DNA of 48,140 bases from Pseudomonadota bacterium (GTDB lineage: Bacteria; Pseudomonadota; Gammaproteobacteria; Burkholderiales; Rhodocyclaceae). Below, piece by piece: positions 34,824 to 44,877 of this stretch; within the stretch, counting starts at the first letter, position 1; every line of letters starts with the position of its first letter. A model generated the notes under the pieces. The model saw only the letters and a list, made by a program, of their open reading frames with translations. It ran no database searches and had not been told where the DNA came from. Both the position numbers and the translations under genes were made by a program. Location: assembly GCA_018262195.1 (NCBI GenBank), contig JAGTRS010000030.1, positions 1-48,140 of the forward strand, in the 5' to 3' direction.

Positions 34824-35715
34824 GCTTCCGCAGCGAGAGACTGACGGAAAGCTGTGCCCCCAGCCAGCCGAGGAAGGCGCCAACCACCGTCAGCGCCAGC
34901 ACTTCGAGAGCGCCCGGTGACTTCAGGCCGAAGGAACCGCCATAGAGTGCCGCCAGTTCGCCCACCGGGCCAGCCAGCGTACGCATTGCCCCGAGCACCA
35001 GCGCGGCAGCGGCCAAGCCGCCGAGCGCCCCCTGCAGGGCGCCGAAGTAATAGAAAGGGCGGCGAATGAAGGCATCCGTCGCCCCGATCATCCGGGCCAC
35101 TTCGATTTCAGCCGATTGGGCCATCACCTGCAAACGTATGGTGTTGAAGGTGACGGCGACCAGACCGGCACCGAACAAGCCCGCCAACATCCACAGTGCC
35201 AGCTTGCCAAGGCGCAGGAAGGCGTCGAAACGCTTGACCCAGGCCGAATCGAGTTGAACATGCGCCACCTTGGGCCAGCCGGCGATTTCCTTGCGCATGA
35301 TCTCCAGTGCTTCCGGCTCGGTATTGCTCGGCTCGACGACGAATGCATCTGGCAGAGGATTGCGCGGCAGGCTGGCGACGATTTCGGCCATGCCTTCGCT
35401 GGACTGCATGCGCTTCAGAGCCTCTTCCTTGGGCACGAAGCGCCATTTCCCATTGGCGGCCTGACGCAGGCGATTTTCGATTTCGCCGACATCCTTCTTG
35501 CTCGCCTCCAGGCTCATGAACAGGCTGATCTGCTGCACGCCTGACGCGTTACGTCCAAGATCACGCAGATTGTCGAGCGCGACATAGCCGAAGGCCGGCA
35601 AGGTCAACGCGATGCCGATAACCAGCAGCGAGAGCAGGGTATTGAGCGGCGTTGCCCACAGGCGACGAAAAGCCGAGGCCAGGGCAGCCCGGTGCAGGGA
35701 GAACCAAGTGTTCAT
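34816..35715 (-). CDS. ftsX: Cell division protein FtsX
   Basis: The 299-residue membrane protein has an N-terminal helix (about 22-45), a periplasmic domain (about 50-165), and three further helices at about 175-195, 225-250 and 270-292. With FtsE it forms the ABC-type complex that activates peptidoglycan amidases at the septum through periplasmic activators such as EnvC. The conserved VARMIGATDAFIRRPFYYFGALQG block precedes the third helix. Its start overlaps the ftsE stop by four bases. Its last codons overlap the start of the flavoprotein gene. Confidence 0.96.
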   Translation of the reverse strand: MNTWFSLHRAALASAFRRLWATPLNTLLSLLVIGIALTLPAFGYVALDNLRDLGRNASGVQQISLFMSLEASKKDVGEIENRLRQAANGKWRFVPKEEALKRMQSSEGMAEIVASLPRNPLPDAFVVEPSNTEPEALEIMRKEIAGWPKVAHVQLDSAWVKRFDAFLRLGKLALWMLAGLFGAGLVAVTFNTIRLQVMAQSAEIEVARMIGATDAFIRRPFYYFGALQGALGGLAAAALVLGAMRTLAGPVGELAALYGGSFGLKSPGALEVLALTVVGAFLGWLGAQLSVSLSLRKLD

Positions 35716-36368
35716 TGGACCACCCTCCCGTGATCAAGCCGTAGCACATTCGGGTGGTAGCGTTCGATCCAGCTCTGGTCGTGCGTGGCAACCACAACTG
35801 TCACACCTACACGGTGGAAGTCGGCAAAAATTTCGAGAATGGCTGCCCCGGAATCTGCATCGAGGTTGCCGGTCGGCTCGTCGGCGATCAACACGGTCGG
35901 CCGATTGACCACAGCGCGGGCAATCGCCAGGCGCTGTTGCTCGCCACCGGACAGGGCTATCGGATTGGCCTTTTCGCGAGCCAGCAGGCCAACCTTGTCG
36001 AGCGCCGCCTGAGCGCGGCGAATGGCATCGCGGCGCGGCAGGCCGGCAATCTGCAGGGGCAGCAACACGTTTTCCAGCGCATTGCGATCAAACAGCAGCT
36101 TCTGATCCTGAAAGACCAGACCGAAATGACGGCGCACATGCGGCATGGCGCTACGCCCGATGGCCGAGAGGTTCTGGCCATTGACGACCAGACTGCCGGA
36201 AGTCGGCCGCTCGATGGTCGAAATCAACTTGACCAGCGTCGTCTTGCCGGCACCGGAATGGCCGGTGATCAGCACCATCTGGCCCGCGTCGATCTGGAAG
36301 CTCGCATCCTTGACAGCCTCGAAGCCGCCCGGATAGCGCTTGGTGAGGTTGCTGGCCTCGATCATCAT
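35712..36368 (-). CDS. ftsE: Cell division ATP-binding protein FtsE
   Basis: The 218-residue ABC ATPase has Walker A GHSGAGKT (36-43), the signature LSGGEQQ, and Walker B VLIADEP. It energises FtsX and links it to FtsZ. The start is ATG 36368 or 36365 (two ATG codons in a row), overlapping the ftsY stop by four bases, so translation is coupled. Confidence 0.97.
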   Translation of the reverse strand: MMIEASNLTKRYPGGFEAVKDASFQIDAGQMVLITGHSGAGKTTLVKLISTIERPTSGSLVVNGQNLSAIGRSAMPHVRRHFGLVFQDQKLLFDRNALENVLLPLQIAGLPRRDAIRRAQAALDKVGLLAREKANPIALSGGEQQRLAIARAVVNRPTVLIADEPTGNLDADSGAAILEIFADFHRVGVTVVVATHDQSWIERYHPNVLRLDHGRVVQ

Positions 36369-37348
36369 TCGAACAGGGCGTCGACGAAATCTTTGGCCGA
36401 GAAGGGGCGCAGATCATCGATCTGTTCGCCAACGCCGATAAAGCGGATCGGCTTCGGGCATTGCCGGGCAATCGCCGTGACAACGCCGCCTTTGGCAGTG
36501 CCATCCAACTTGGTCAGGACCAGACCGGTGACGTTGATTGCCTTGTCGAAGGCTTTGACCTGCTGCAGGGCGTTCTGGCCGATGTTGGCGTCAAGGACAA
36601 GCAGGGTCTCGTGCGGGCCTTCCGGATCGATTTTCTGGATGACGCGGCGGACCTTGGCGATCTCTTCCATCAGGTGCAGTTGCGTCGGCAGACGACCGGC
36701 CGTGTCGGCCAGCACAATGTCGATGCCACGTGCCTTGGCAGCTGAAATGGCGTCGAAGACCACCGCCGCCGGATCACCATTGTCCTGCGCGATGACCGTG
36801 ACGTTGTTGCGCTCACCCCAGGTTTCAAGCTGTTCGCGGGCGGCAGCACGGAAGGTGTCGCCGGCGGCAAGCAGAACGCTCTTGCCCTGAGTCTGGAAAT
36901 ACTTGGCCAGCTTGCCGATCGAGGTGGTCTTGCCGGCGCCATTCACCCCGGCAATCATGATCACGAAAGGCTTATGCGTCGAGAAATCGAGTGGCTGTTC
37001 AAGTGGCTGCAAGGTTTCCAGCAAGGCATCGTGCAGCGCCTTCTGGATTGCCTCGGGAGTATCCAGCTTGTCGCGCTTGGCGGCCTTCTTCAGCTCGTCG
37101 AGCAGGTGCTGGGTCGCCTCGATGCCACAATCGCTGGTCAGCAGCAGGGTCTCCAGTTCTTCAAGCAGCTCTTCGTCAACCTTGCCTCGCGAGAAGATTG
37201 ATTTGAGCTTCCCGCCCCACTGGGCACGGGTCTTGGCCAGCCCCTTGAACAGGCGCTCGCGCCAGGACGGTGCAGCTGCTTCGGCCGGAACATCGGCTTT
37301 AACGTCGGCTTTACTGTCGGTGCCGGATTTTTTCAGGAAACTGAACAT
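36365..37348 (-). CDS. ftsY: Signal recognition particle receptor FtsY
   Basis: The 327-residue GTPase docks ribosomes carrying membrane proteins to the translocon. A short acidic N-terminal stretch (10-25) is much smaller than the A domain of E. coli FtsY. The helical N domain (30-115) and G domain follow, with GVNGAGKTTSIGKLA (134-148), the DTFRAAAREQLETW insertion region, DTAGRLP and TKLDGTAKGG. It starts the ftsY-ftsE-ftsX-flavoprotein run and diverges from the M16 peptidase gene. Confidence 0.97.
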   Translation of the reverse strand: MFSFLKKSGTDSKADVKADVPAEAAAPSWRERLFKGLAKTRAQWGGKLKSIFSRGKVDEELLEELETLLLTSDCGIEATQHLLDELKKAAKRDKLDTPEAIQKALHDALLETLQPLEQPLDFSTHKPFVIMIAGVNGAGKTTSIGKLAKYFQTQGKSVLLAAGDTFRAAAREQLETWGERNNVTVIAQDNGDPAAVVFDAISAAKARGIDIVLADTAGRLPTQLHLMEEIAKVRRVIQKIDPEGPHETLLVLDANIGQNALQQVKAFDKAINVTGLVLTKLDGTAKGGVVTAIARQCPKPIRFIGVGEQIDDLRPFSAKDFVDALFE

Positions 37349-37371
37349 GGGAATGGTGGTCTCAAGCCTTG

Positions 37372-37400
37372 CTGACAGGCGGGCGGCAAGCCGTTAAGAT
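37372..37400 (+). promoter_or_regulatory. Sigma-70-type promoter for the M16 operon
   Basis: CTGACA (37372-37377), 17 bases, TAAGAT (37395-37400). A start near 37407 would leave a 50-base leader before the ATG at 37458. The minus-strand promoter for ftsY must share this 109-base gap. Confidence 0.5.
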
Positions 37401-37457
37401 GCCGTCCGGTTCGATGCAAAATCAGCCCCGAATTCTAGCAGAAAGCCCCGTCTCCCC

Positions 37458-38816
37458 ATGCGCCTCAAATACCTGCTCTCCGTTTTGCTTGCTGCCGGGT
37501 TATCCACCGCAGCTTTCGCCAACCCGTACGAAACCACGCTCAAGAACGGCCTGCGCGTCATCGTCAAGGAAGACCACCGGGCGCCAACCGCCGTCCAGAT
37601 GGTCTGGTACCGCATCGGCAGCACGGATGAAGTCGATGGCGCCTCGGGCGTTGCCCATGTGCTCGAACACATGATGTTCAAGGGCACCCCGAGCGTCGGC
37701 CCCGGCGAGTTCAACAAGCGCGTCGCCGCGGCCGGCGGGCGTGATAATGCCTTCACGAGCCGGGACTACACCGCTTACTTTCAGCAGGTGCCGAAAGAAA
37801 AACTGGTCGACATGATGCAGCTCGAAGCCGACCGCATGCGCCACCTCAATGTGGGCGCCAAAGAATTCGAACAGGAAATCAAGGTCGTCATGGAAGAGCG
37901 CCGCATGCGCACCGACGACAATCCGCAAGCCAAGCTGTTTGAGCAAATGAACGCCGTCGCCTTCCAGGCCCACCCCTACCGCCGGCCGATCATCGGCTGG
38001 ATGAATGACCTGGAAACGATGACCGCGGCCGACGCCAAGGCTTGGTACGACACCTGGTATGTGCCAAACAACGCCTACGTCATCATCACCGGCGACGTCG
38101 ATCACAAGGAAGTCTTCGCGCAGGCCGAGAAATTCTATGGCCCGCTTGAAGGCCGCGCCCTGCCAATCCGCCGCCAGCAGATCGAGCCGCTGCAGGAAGG
38201 AACCCGTCGCCTCACCGTCAAGGGCCCGGCCGAATTACCGGTACTGATTATGGGCTACAAGGCACCGATCCTGCGCGACATCGACAAGGACAGCGATCCG
38301 TACGCACTGGAAATGCTCGCCTCCATCCTTGACGGCCACGATGCAGCGCGCTTCAACAAGAAGCTGGTCCGTGAAGACAAGGTCGCGCTGTCGGCCGGCA
38401 TCGACTACGACGCCACGGCACGCGGCCCCGGCATGCTCTACCTGCATGGCACACCGTCGGAAGGCAAGACGGTCGCCGACCTCGAAGCCGCCTTGCGCGC
38501 CGAAATCGCCCGCGTCCAGAAAGATGGCGTCAGCCCCCAGGAACTCAAGCGCGCCAAGGCACAACTGGTGGCAGGCCAGGTTTACAAGCTCGACTCGATG
38601 TTCGGCCAGGCCATGGAAATCGGCCAGATCGAATCGGTCGGCCTGACATACCAGAAGCTAGACCGCATGCTGGAAAAGCTGCAAATGGTCAGCGCTGCAG
38701 ACGTCCAGGCTGTGGCGAAGAAATACTTCAACGATGAGGCCCTGACCATCGGCATCCTCGATCCGCAACCGCTTGACGGCAAGGCGCGCCGTCCGGCCGT
38801 TGCCACTCGCCACTGA
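37458..38816 (+). CDS. M16 family zinc metallopeptidase (catalytic subunit)
   Basis: The 452-residue protein has a signal peptide (cleavage likely after TAAFA). Its peptidase domain holds the inverted zinc motif HVLEH (67-71) followed by MMFKGT, and a downstream EERRMRTDDNP segment that supplies the third ligand. The C-terminal half is the second M16 domain. Members degrade peptides within a closed chamber formed by two halves. The partner is most likely the zinc-less M16 protein two genes downstream. It acts in the periplasm. It heads the M16-coiled coil-M16-rsmD-coaD-ferredoxin run. Confidence 0.95.
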   Translation: MRLKYLLSVLLAAGLSTAAFANPYETTLKNGLRVIVKEDHRAPTAVQMVWYRIGSTDEVDGASGVAHVLEHMMFKGTPSVGPGEFNKRVAAAGGRDNAFTSRDYTAYFQQVPKEKLVDMMQLEADRMRHLNVGAKEFEQEIKVVMEERRMRTDDNPQAKLFEQMNAVAFQAHPYRRPIIGWMNDLETMTAADAKAWYDTWYVPNNAYVIITGDVDHKEVFAQAEKFYGPLEGRALPIRRQQIEPLQEGTRRLTVKGPAELPVLIMGYKAPILRDIDKDSDPYALEMLASILDGHDAARFNKKLVREDKVALSAGIDYDATARGPGMLYLHGTPSEGKTVADLEAALRAEIARVQKDGVSPQELKRAKAQLVAGQVYKLDSMFGQAMEIGQIESVGLTYQKLDRMLEKLQMVSAADVQAVAKKYFNDEALTIGILDPQPLDGKARRPAVATRH

Positions 38817-38830
38817 AACCGGGGGGAGTC

Positions 38831-39235
38831 ATGGCTTTACCGTGGATGACCATCCTGAGCAATGTGCCGTGGAGCGACGTACTCGGCAAGGCGCCGATCA
38901 TCGCCGATGGTGCAAAAAAGCTCTGGAAGGGCATGGGCCGCAAGAATAGCGACGGTTCCGTCGTCGATGCTGATCCCGTTGTCGCCCCCGATGCCGATTT
39001 CGCGACGCGTCTGACTGCCCTCGAAACCGTTCAGCGGAAATTGCGCACCCAGATACTTGCCTCCGGCGAATTGATTCAGGCGCTGAGCGAACAGAACGCC
39101 CTGTTGGTCGCCCAGATTGATGCCAACCGCCGCCTCGTTCGCTCCCTTGTCTGGGGCCTTGGCGCGACGGCGCTGGTCGCCAGCCTCGCCCTGCTGCTCG
39201 CCTGGCAACCGAAATTTTTGGAGTTTTTGGCATGA
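38831..39235 (+). CDS. Small membrane protein with coiled coil, between two M16 genes
   Basis: The 134-residue protein is of unknown function. Residues about 58-100 form a heptad-like amphipathic helix (LTALETVQRKLRTQILASGE region) and residues about 107-127 form one membrane helix near the C-terminus (LVWGLGATALVASLALLLAW). No signal peptide is present, so it is probably a tail-anchored inner-membrane protein with a cytoplasmic coiled coil. A strong GGGGGGAG site precedes the ATG. Its stop overlaps the start of the next M16 gene by four bases, so the three are made together. It could scaffold or localise the peptidase, but this is only inferred from position. Confidence 0.8.
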   Translation: MALPWMTILSNVPWSDVLGKAPIIADGAKKLWKGMGRKNSDGSVVDADPVVAPDADFATRLTALETVQRKLRTQILASGELIQALSEQNALLVAQIDANRRLVRSLVWGLGATALVASLALLLAWQPKFLEFLA

Positions 39236-40517
39236 AAAGACTGTTGTCCGTAGCAATCGCCCTGCTCATCTCGCAAGCCGCCCTGGCGGGCGTCAAAATC
39301 GAGCACTGGGTCTCGCCCTCCGGCGCCCGTGTCTACTTCGTTGAAAGCCGCGTTTTGCCGATGCTCGACGTGCAGGTCGATTTCGCCGCCGGTTCGATTT
39401 TTGATCCAGCCGGAAAGTCCGGCCTGGCTGCTCTGACCCGTGGCGCACTCGACCTTGGGGCTGGCAAGCTCGATGAAACCGCCATCGCCGAACAACTGGC
39501 CGACATTGGCGCCAACCTCAGCGGCGGCGCAGACACCGACCGCGCCAGCATCGCGCTGCGCACCCTTTCTGCCAAGGACAAGCGCGAACCAGCCCTCAAT
39601 ATCCTGAAAAACGTGCTGCACCAGCCGTTGTTTGACGCCGCCATTTTTGAACGAGAAAAAGCCCGCACCATTGCCGGTCTCAAGGAGGCAATGACGCGCC
39701 CCGACAGCATCGCCGGCAAAGCCTTCTGGGCGGCCATGTACCCCAACCACCCCTACGGCCGCCAGGCCACGCCGGAAAGCGTCGCCGCACTGGGCCGCGA
39801 TGACCTTGCTGCCTTCCACGCCCGCTACTACAACGCCGCCAACGCCAGCATTACGCTGGTTGGCGACCTGTCGCGCCAAGAGGCAGAGAAAATCGCCGAA
39901 TCCATCGCGGCGGGCTTGCCCAAAGGTGAAGTTGCGACGCTGCCTGCGGCACCGGAAGTTCCCAAATGGGCAATGACCCAGCTCGCCCACCCGGCCAGCC
40001 AGGCACATATCTACATCGGCCTGCCAGCGGTCGAACGCGGCAACCCGGATTTGTTTCCGCTGCTTGTCGGTAACTACACGCTGGGTGGCGGCGGATTCGT
40101 CTCGCGCCTGATGAAGGAAGTCCGCGACAAGCGAGGCTATGCCTACAGCGTCTACAGCTACTTCGCCCCGCTCAAACAGACCGGCCCCTTCCAGATTGGC
40201 CTGCAGACCAAGCGCTCACAGGCCAAGGATGCGATCAAGGTAGCCCGCGACGTACTCGAGGGTTTCCTGAAAGATGGCCCGAGCGAAGACGAACTGGCAG
40301 CCGCCAAGGCCAATCTGACTGGCAGCTTCCCACTGCGCCTGGACAGCAACAAGAAGATTCTCGATAACGTCGCCGTGATCGGCTTCTATGGTCTGCCACT
40401 CGATTACCTCGATCAGTATCAGGCCAAGGTACAGGCGGTCTCCGCCGATGACATCAAGCAGGCCTTTGGCCGCCACGTCCGTCCGGAAAACCTGATCACC
40501 GTCACGGTGGCGGCAGA

Positions 40518-40521
<4 letters not shown>
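39232..40521 (+). CDS. M16 family protein without zinc ligands (non-catalytic subunit)
   Basis: The 429-residue protein has a signal peptide (cleavage likely after AALA) and the M16 fold, but the HxxEH motif is absent; the aligned stretch is SGLAALTRGALDLGA. It keeps the substrate-binding pair in the second domain, KRGYAYSVYSYF (Arg and Tyr near 304-310), the usual feature of the inactive partner in heterodimeric M16 peptidases. Thus the catalytic subunit 1.8 kb upstream supplies zinc and this one supplies binding residues. The stop overlaps the TTG start of rsmD. Confidence 0.94.
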
Positions 40522-41838
<1,317 letters not shown>

Positions 41839-41856
41839 GTCTTTTTCAGCACCAAT

Positions 41857-41886
41857 AAAAAACCCGCGGCCACCGCGGGTTTTTTA
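41857..41886. terminator. Bidirectional rho-independent terminator
   Basis: AAAAAACCCGCGG pairs with CCGCGGGTTTTTT around a 4-base loop. It lies between the ferredoxin gene and the convergent dynamin-like gene. Confidence 0.94.
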
Positions 41887-41926
41887 TTGCCGGGCATCTT
41901 TTGCCCTCGACGACAGAAATCGGTGA

Positions 41927-43876
41927 TCAGGCGGCAGCCAACTCCTGCTGCGTAAGGGGCAACAGCATTTCCTGGACGCGACCGATGATCTCTTCCAGAG
42001 CATCGATCTGCTGCAGCAGATTCTTCTCGACGCCATCGAGCTCGGTAATTCGATCTTCCAGCGTATCGGTCGCCTGATGGATGCGCTTGATGCTCTCAAG
42101 ACGGCGCTTCAACTGGATCTGGTGCTCGCGCACCTGAGTTTCCATCGGCGCCATGATGGCGCGCAACCAGACTTCGGCATCACGATTGGCGTGTTCGAAA
42201 GCGCGGCGTACCTGAACCGCCACTTCCTCGAAGAACTTCTGAGTGATGTTGCGCTTGTCGTGCGTCAGCAGGCTGACCATGGTGTTCAAGTGATCGTCGC
42301 ACCAGGCCTGCAGGCGATCGAGTTCCTTTTCGTAACGGAGCAGCGAGAAGGTCGTCGGCGAACCAAGCTTGAGGCCATGCTCGACGGCAAACTTCTTGTA
42401 CACCGCTTCCATCATCGACAGAATTTCGCTGATCTCGGTATTCGACTTGGCCAATGCGTCACGCGACTGCGAGAAGAAATGCGCCATGGCATCGGACAGC
42501 GTCTTGGAGAAAGCGGCATCGAGCATCGCTTCGCGGGTTTCGTGCGTCAGCTGGCGCAGCACATCAAGACCAAGATGGGCAAACAACTTGTTGGTCAGCG
42601 TCGAGAAAACACTGCGCACCGCATAGTAGCGCTGCAAGCCGGACTCGAATTCGTCCTTCTCGGAGCGCACCTTGCCCATCATGTACTCGACGACACCCTT
42701 GTTCTTGCCGCGCAATTCGGTCAATTCGTTTAATTGCTCGCGCAAACCGAGGAGACGTGAATCAAGCAGACTGCGCACACGGCGGCTGACATCGCCGAAC
42801 TCGCTCTCGGTGCTTTCACAGACAATATCGCGCTTGGCTGGAATCAGTTCCTTGGACAAGGCGGCTTCCAGCAAGGGCAAGCGGCTCTTTTCAAGCAGGG
42901 CGCTGTCACCATTGATCTTGGCCACCAGACCTTTTTGAGCTGAAACCGGAAACACCTGACTGGCGGGCAACTCGAGAATATTGGCGCTGGTAGTTACCTG
43001 GCGCTCGATCTCGGCATCGATTTCCTCCGCCGTCTTCAATTCATCCCATTGGCCATCGATCTTGTTGAGCACGACCATGCGACCACGCTTCGCCATGCCG
43101 CCGCCACAGATATGTTCACGCCAGATCGCCATGTCAGACTGGGTCACCCCCGTATCGGCTGCCAGAATGAATAGCACGGCATGTGCATTGGGCAGCAGTG
43201 ACAGGGTCAATTCTGGCTCGGCGCCGATGGCATTCAGGCCCGGCGTGTCGAGAATCACCAGCCCCTGCTTGAGAAGCGGATGCGGGAAATTGATCATCGC
43301 GTGGCGCCAGCGCGGCACCTCGACCAGCCCATCCTCGCCAATCACGTAGAGATCGATCTGCCCCTCGCCAACCTCGAATCCCAGGCGAGAAGCCTCTTCC
43401 GGGGTTACCCGCGTAGTTTCGCTGACATGGCGCAGTGCATCCTGCATGGCATCCGGCGATTCGGTATCGAGCTCAACCTTCGTCCACTCGTCTGGAAAAC
43501 GCTTGTACTCGCTGACACTGGAATTCGAAGAGCGAGTCTGGATCGGCAGCAGTTCGATACTGGGCAGTTTGTTGCCATCGAACATCAGTTCGGTCGGGCA
43601 CATCGTCGTCCGACCTGCCGATGAAGGCAGCATCCGGTTGCCATAATCGGCAAAGAAGATGGCATTGATCAGTTCCGACTTGCCACGCGAAAACTCGGCA
43701 ACAAAGGCAACATTCAGGCGATCTTCGCGCAGCCGCTCAAGCAGTTGGGTCAGACGCAGATCGCTCTGGGCGTCGGAAAGCTCATTCTGATTCAGCCAGC
43801 CCTGAAGCTCGCCAATATAGTTGGCTAGGCGAGAGCGCCAGGCGGTATAGGCAGCAAATTGATTGGCGAGCGACAT
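41927..43876 (-). CDS. Dynamin-like GTPase
   Basis: The 649-residue protein has a dynamin-type GTPase domain: P-loop AEFSRGKS (60-67; the first glycine of the usual GEFSSGKS is Ala), the switch threonine at 90-91 in GRTTMCPT, DTPG at 210-213 and NKID at 271-274. The rest is long helices with coiled-coil character, including residues about 355-420 and 575-645. No membrane segment is clear. Bacterial dynamin-like proteins remodel or repair membranes or take part in phage and chromosome functions. It is encoded alone, 67 bases after mutM on the same strand. The exact role is unknown. Confidence 0.88.
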   Translation of the reverse strand: MSLANQFAAYTAWRSRLANYIGELQGWLNQNELSDAQSDLRLTQLLERLREDRLNVAFVAEFSRGKSELINAIFFADYGNRMLPSSAGRTTMCPTELMFDGNKLPSIELLPIQTRSSNSSVSEYKRFPDEWTKVELDTESPDAMQDALRHVSETTRVTPEEASRLGFEVGEGQIDLYVIGEDGLVEVPRWRHAMINFPHPLLKQGLVILDTPGLNAIGAEPELTLSLLPNAHAVLFILAADTGVTQSDMAIWREHICGGGMAKRGRMVVLNKIDGQWDELKTAEEIDAEIERQVTTSANILELPASQVFPVSAQKGLVAKINGDSALLEKSRLPLLEAALSKELIPAKRDIVCESTESEFGDVSRRVRSLLDSRLLGLREQLNELTELRGKNKGVVEYMMGKVRSEKDEFESGLQRYYAVRSVFSTLTNKLFAHLGLDVLRQLTHETREAMLDAAFSKTLSDAMAHFFSQSRDALAKSNTEISEILSMMEAVYKKFAVEHGLKLGSPTTFSLLRYEKELDRLQAWCDDHLNTMVSLLTHDKRNITQKFFEEVAVQVRRAFEHANRDAEVWLRAIMAPMETQVREHQIQLKRRLESIKRIHQATDTLEDRITELDGVEKNLLQQIDALEEIIGRVQEMLLPLTQQELAAA

Positions 43877-43943
43877 ATTTTGTATTCCCGGGTCCTATCG
43901 GAACTTCCAATTTAGCATAAAAACAGTAGCTTGCAGGTAGTTT

Positions 43944-44777
43944 TTAATGCTGGCAGCCAGCGCAGTAGTAAGTACTTCGCCCGGCCTGTCGAATCTGTCG
44001 AACCACCCCGCCACAACGCAGACAAGGCTGATTGGCGCGATCATAGACGCCAGCCTGAATCTGAAAGCAGCCAGCACCGCCATCGCTATGCACGTAATCG
44101 CGAATGCTGCTGCCACCAGCAGCGATGGCATCCGACAAGGTTTCGCGAATGGCCGGCACCAGAACTTCGTAGCGCGCCCGGCTGATCCGGTTAGCCGCCC
44201 GCAGCGGCGAAATACCGGCACGAAACAGGCTTTCCGAGGCATAGATATTCCCGATGCCAACGACCATGTGGCTGTCCATCAAGGCTGGCTTGATTGGCCC
44301 GCTACGCCGGGCAATCGCCTCGTACAGCCAATCGGCCGTAAAAGCCTCGGATAATGGTTCGATGCCCTGTGTCGCCAGCAAGGGATGCAGCTCAGCCGAT
44401 ATCGGAGGCCCCGACTGCCAGAGCACGACGCCGAAACGACGCGGGTCAGCAAAGCGCAGGATCTGATCAGCCAGCACCAGCTCGAAATGGTCATGCTTGG
44501 CCGGCAGCAGATCGAAAGGCACGAAGCGCAGATTGCCCGACATGCCGAGATGAATGATCAGCGTCCCCTGCACCCCGCTCCTCTCGCAGTCGAGCAGCAA
44601 GTACTTGCCGCGACGACGAACAGCGATCACCAGGCAACCGGGCAGCAAGGTTGCCAACTCGGGAGGGATCACCTGGCGCAGCTTCGAGGCACGAATAACC
44701 ACCCCTTGAATCACCTGTCCCTCAAGCTCCGGCACCAACCCTCGACGACAGACTTCCACTTCCGGCAATTCCGGCAT
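43944..44777 (-). CDS. mutM: Formamidopyrimidine-DNA glycosylase
   Basis: The 277-residue DNA repair enzyme removes 8-oxoguanine and related lesions. After start-Met loss it has the catalytic P2/E3 (MPELPEVEV), K58 in RRRGKYLLL, the H2TH region (VGIGNIYASESLFRAGISP) and a C-terminal zinc finger (CLRCGG to CAGC). The ATG at 44777 is required, because the catalytic proline must be N-terminal; the open frame six codons longer would abolish activity. A CGGAGGAA site lies upstream. The Nudix-ThiE gene at 23.4 kb would act on the same damage in the nucleotide pool. Confidence 0.98.
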   Translation of the reverse strand: MPELPEVEVCRRGLVPELEGQVIQGVVIRASKLRQVIPPELATLLPGCLVIAVRRRGKYLLLDCERSGVQGTLIIHLGMSGNLRFVPFDLLPAKHDHFELVLADQILRFADPRRFGVVLWQSGPPISAELHPLLATQGIEPLSEAFTADWLYEAIARRSGPIKPALMDSHMVVGIGNIYASESLFRAGISPLRAANRISRARYEVLVPAIRETLSDAIAAGGSSIRDYVHSDGGAGCFQIQAGVYDRANQPCLRCGGVVRQIRQAGRSTYYCAGCQH

Positions 44778-44815
44778 TGCTTGTTCCTCCGACAAATCCC
44801 AAATAACATCACAAA

Positions 44816-44843
44816 CTTATTGGATTCTATGCGTTCCAATAAG
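44816..44843. promoter_or_regulatory. Perfect 9-bp inverted repeat between mutM and the TPR gene
   Basis: CTTATTGGA (44816-44824) and TCCAATAAG (44835-44843) are perfect inverse copies with a 10-base spacer in the 100-base divergent gap. A TAGAAT on the minus strand, a -10 candidate for mutM, falls in the spacer. The size and position suggest an operator, but I do not recognise the regulator. Confidence 0.5.
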
Positions 44844-44877
44844 CCTGCTTCACGCAAACCTTGATCGAAAGCCGTCC

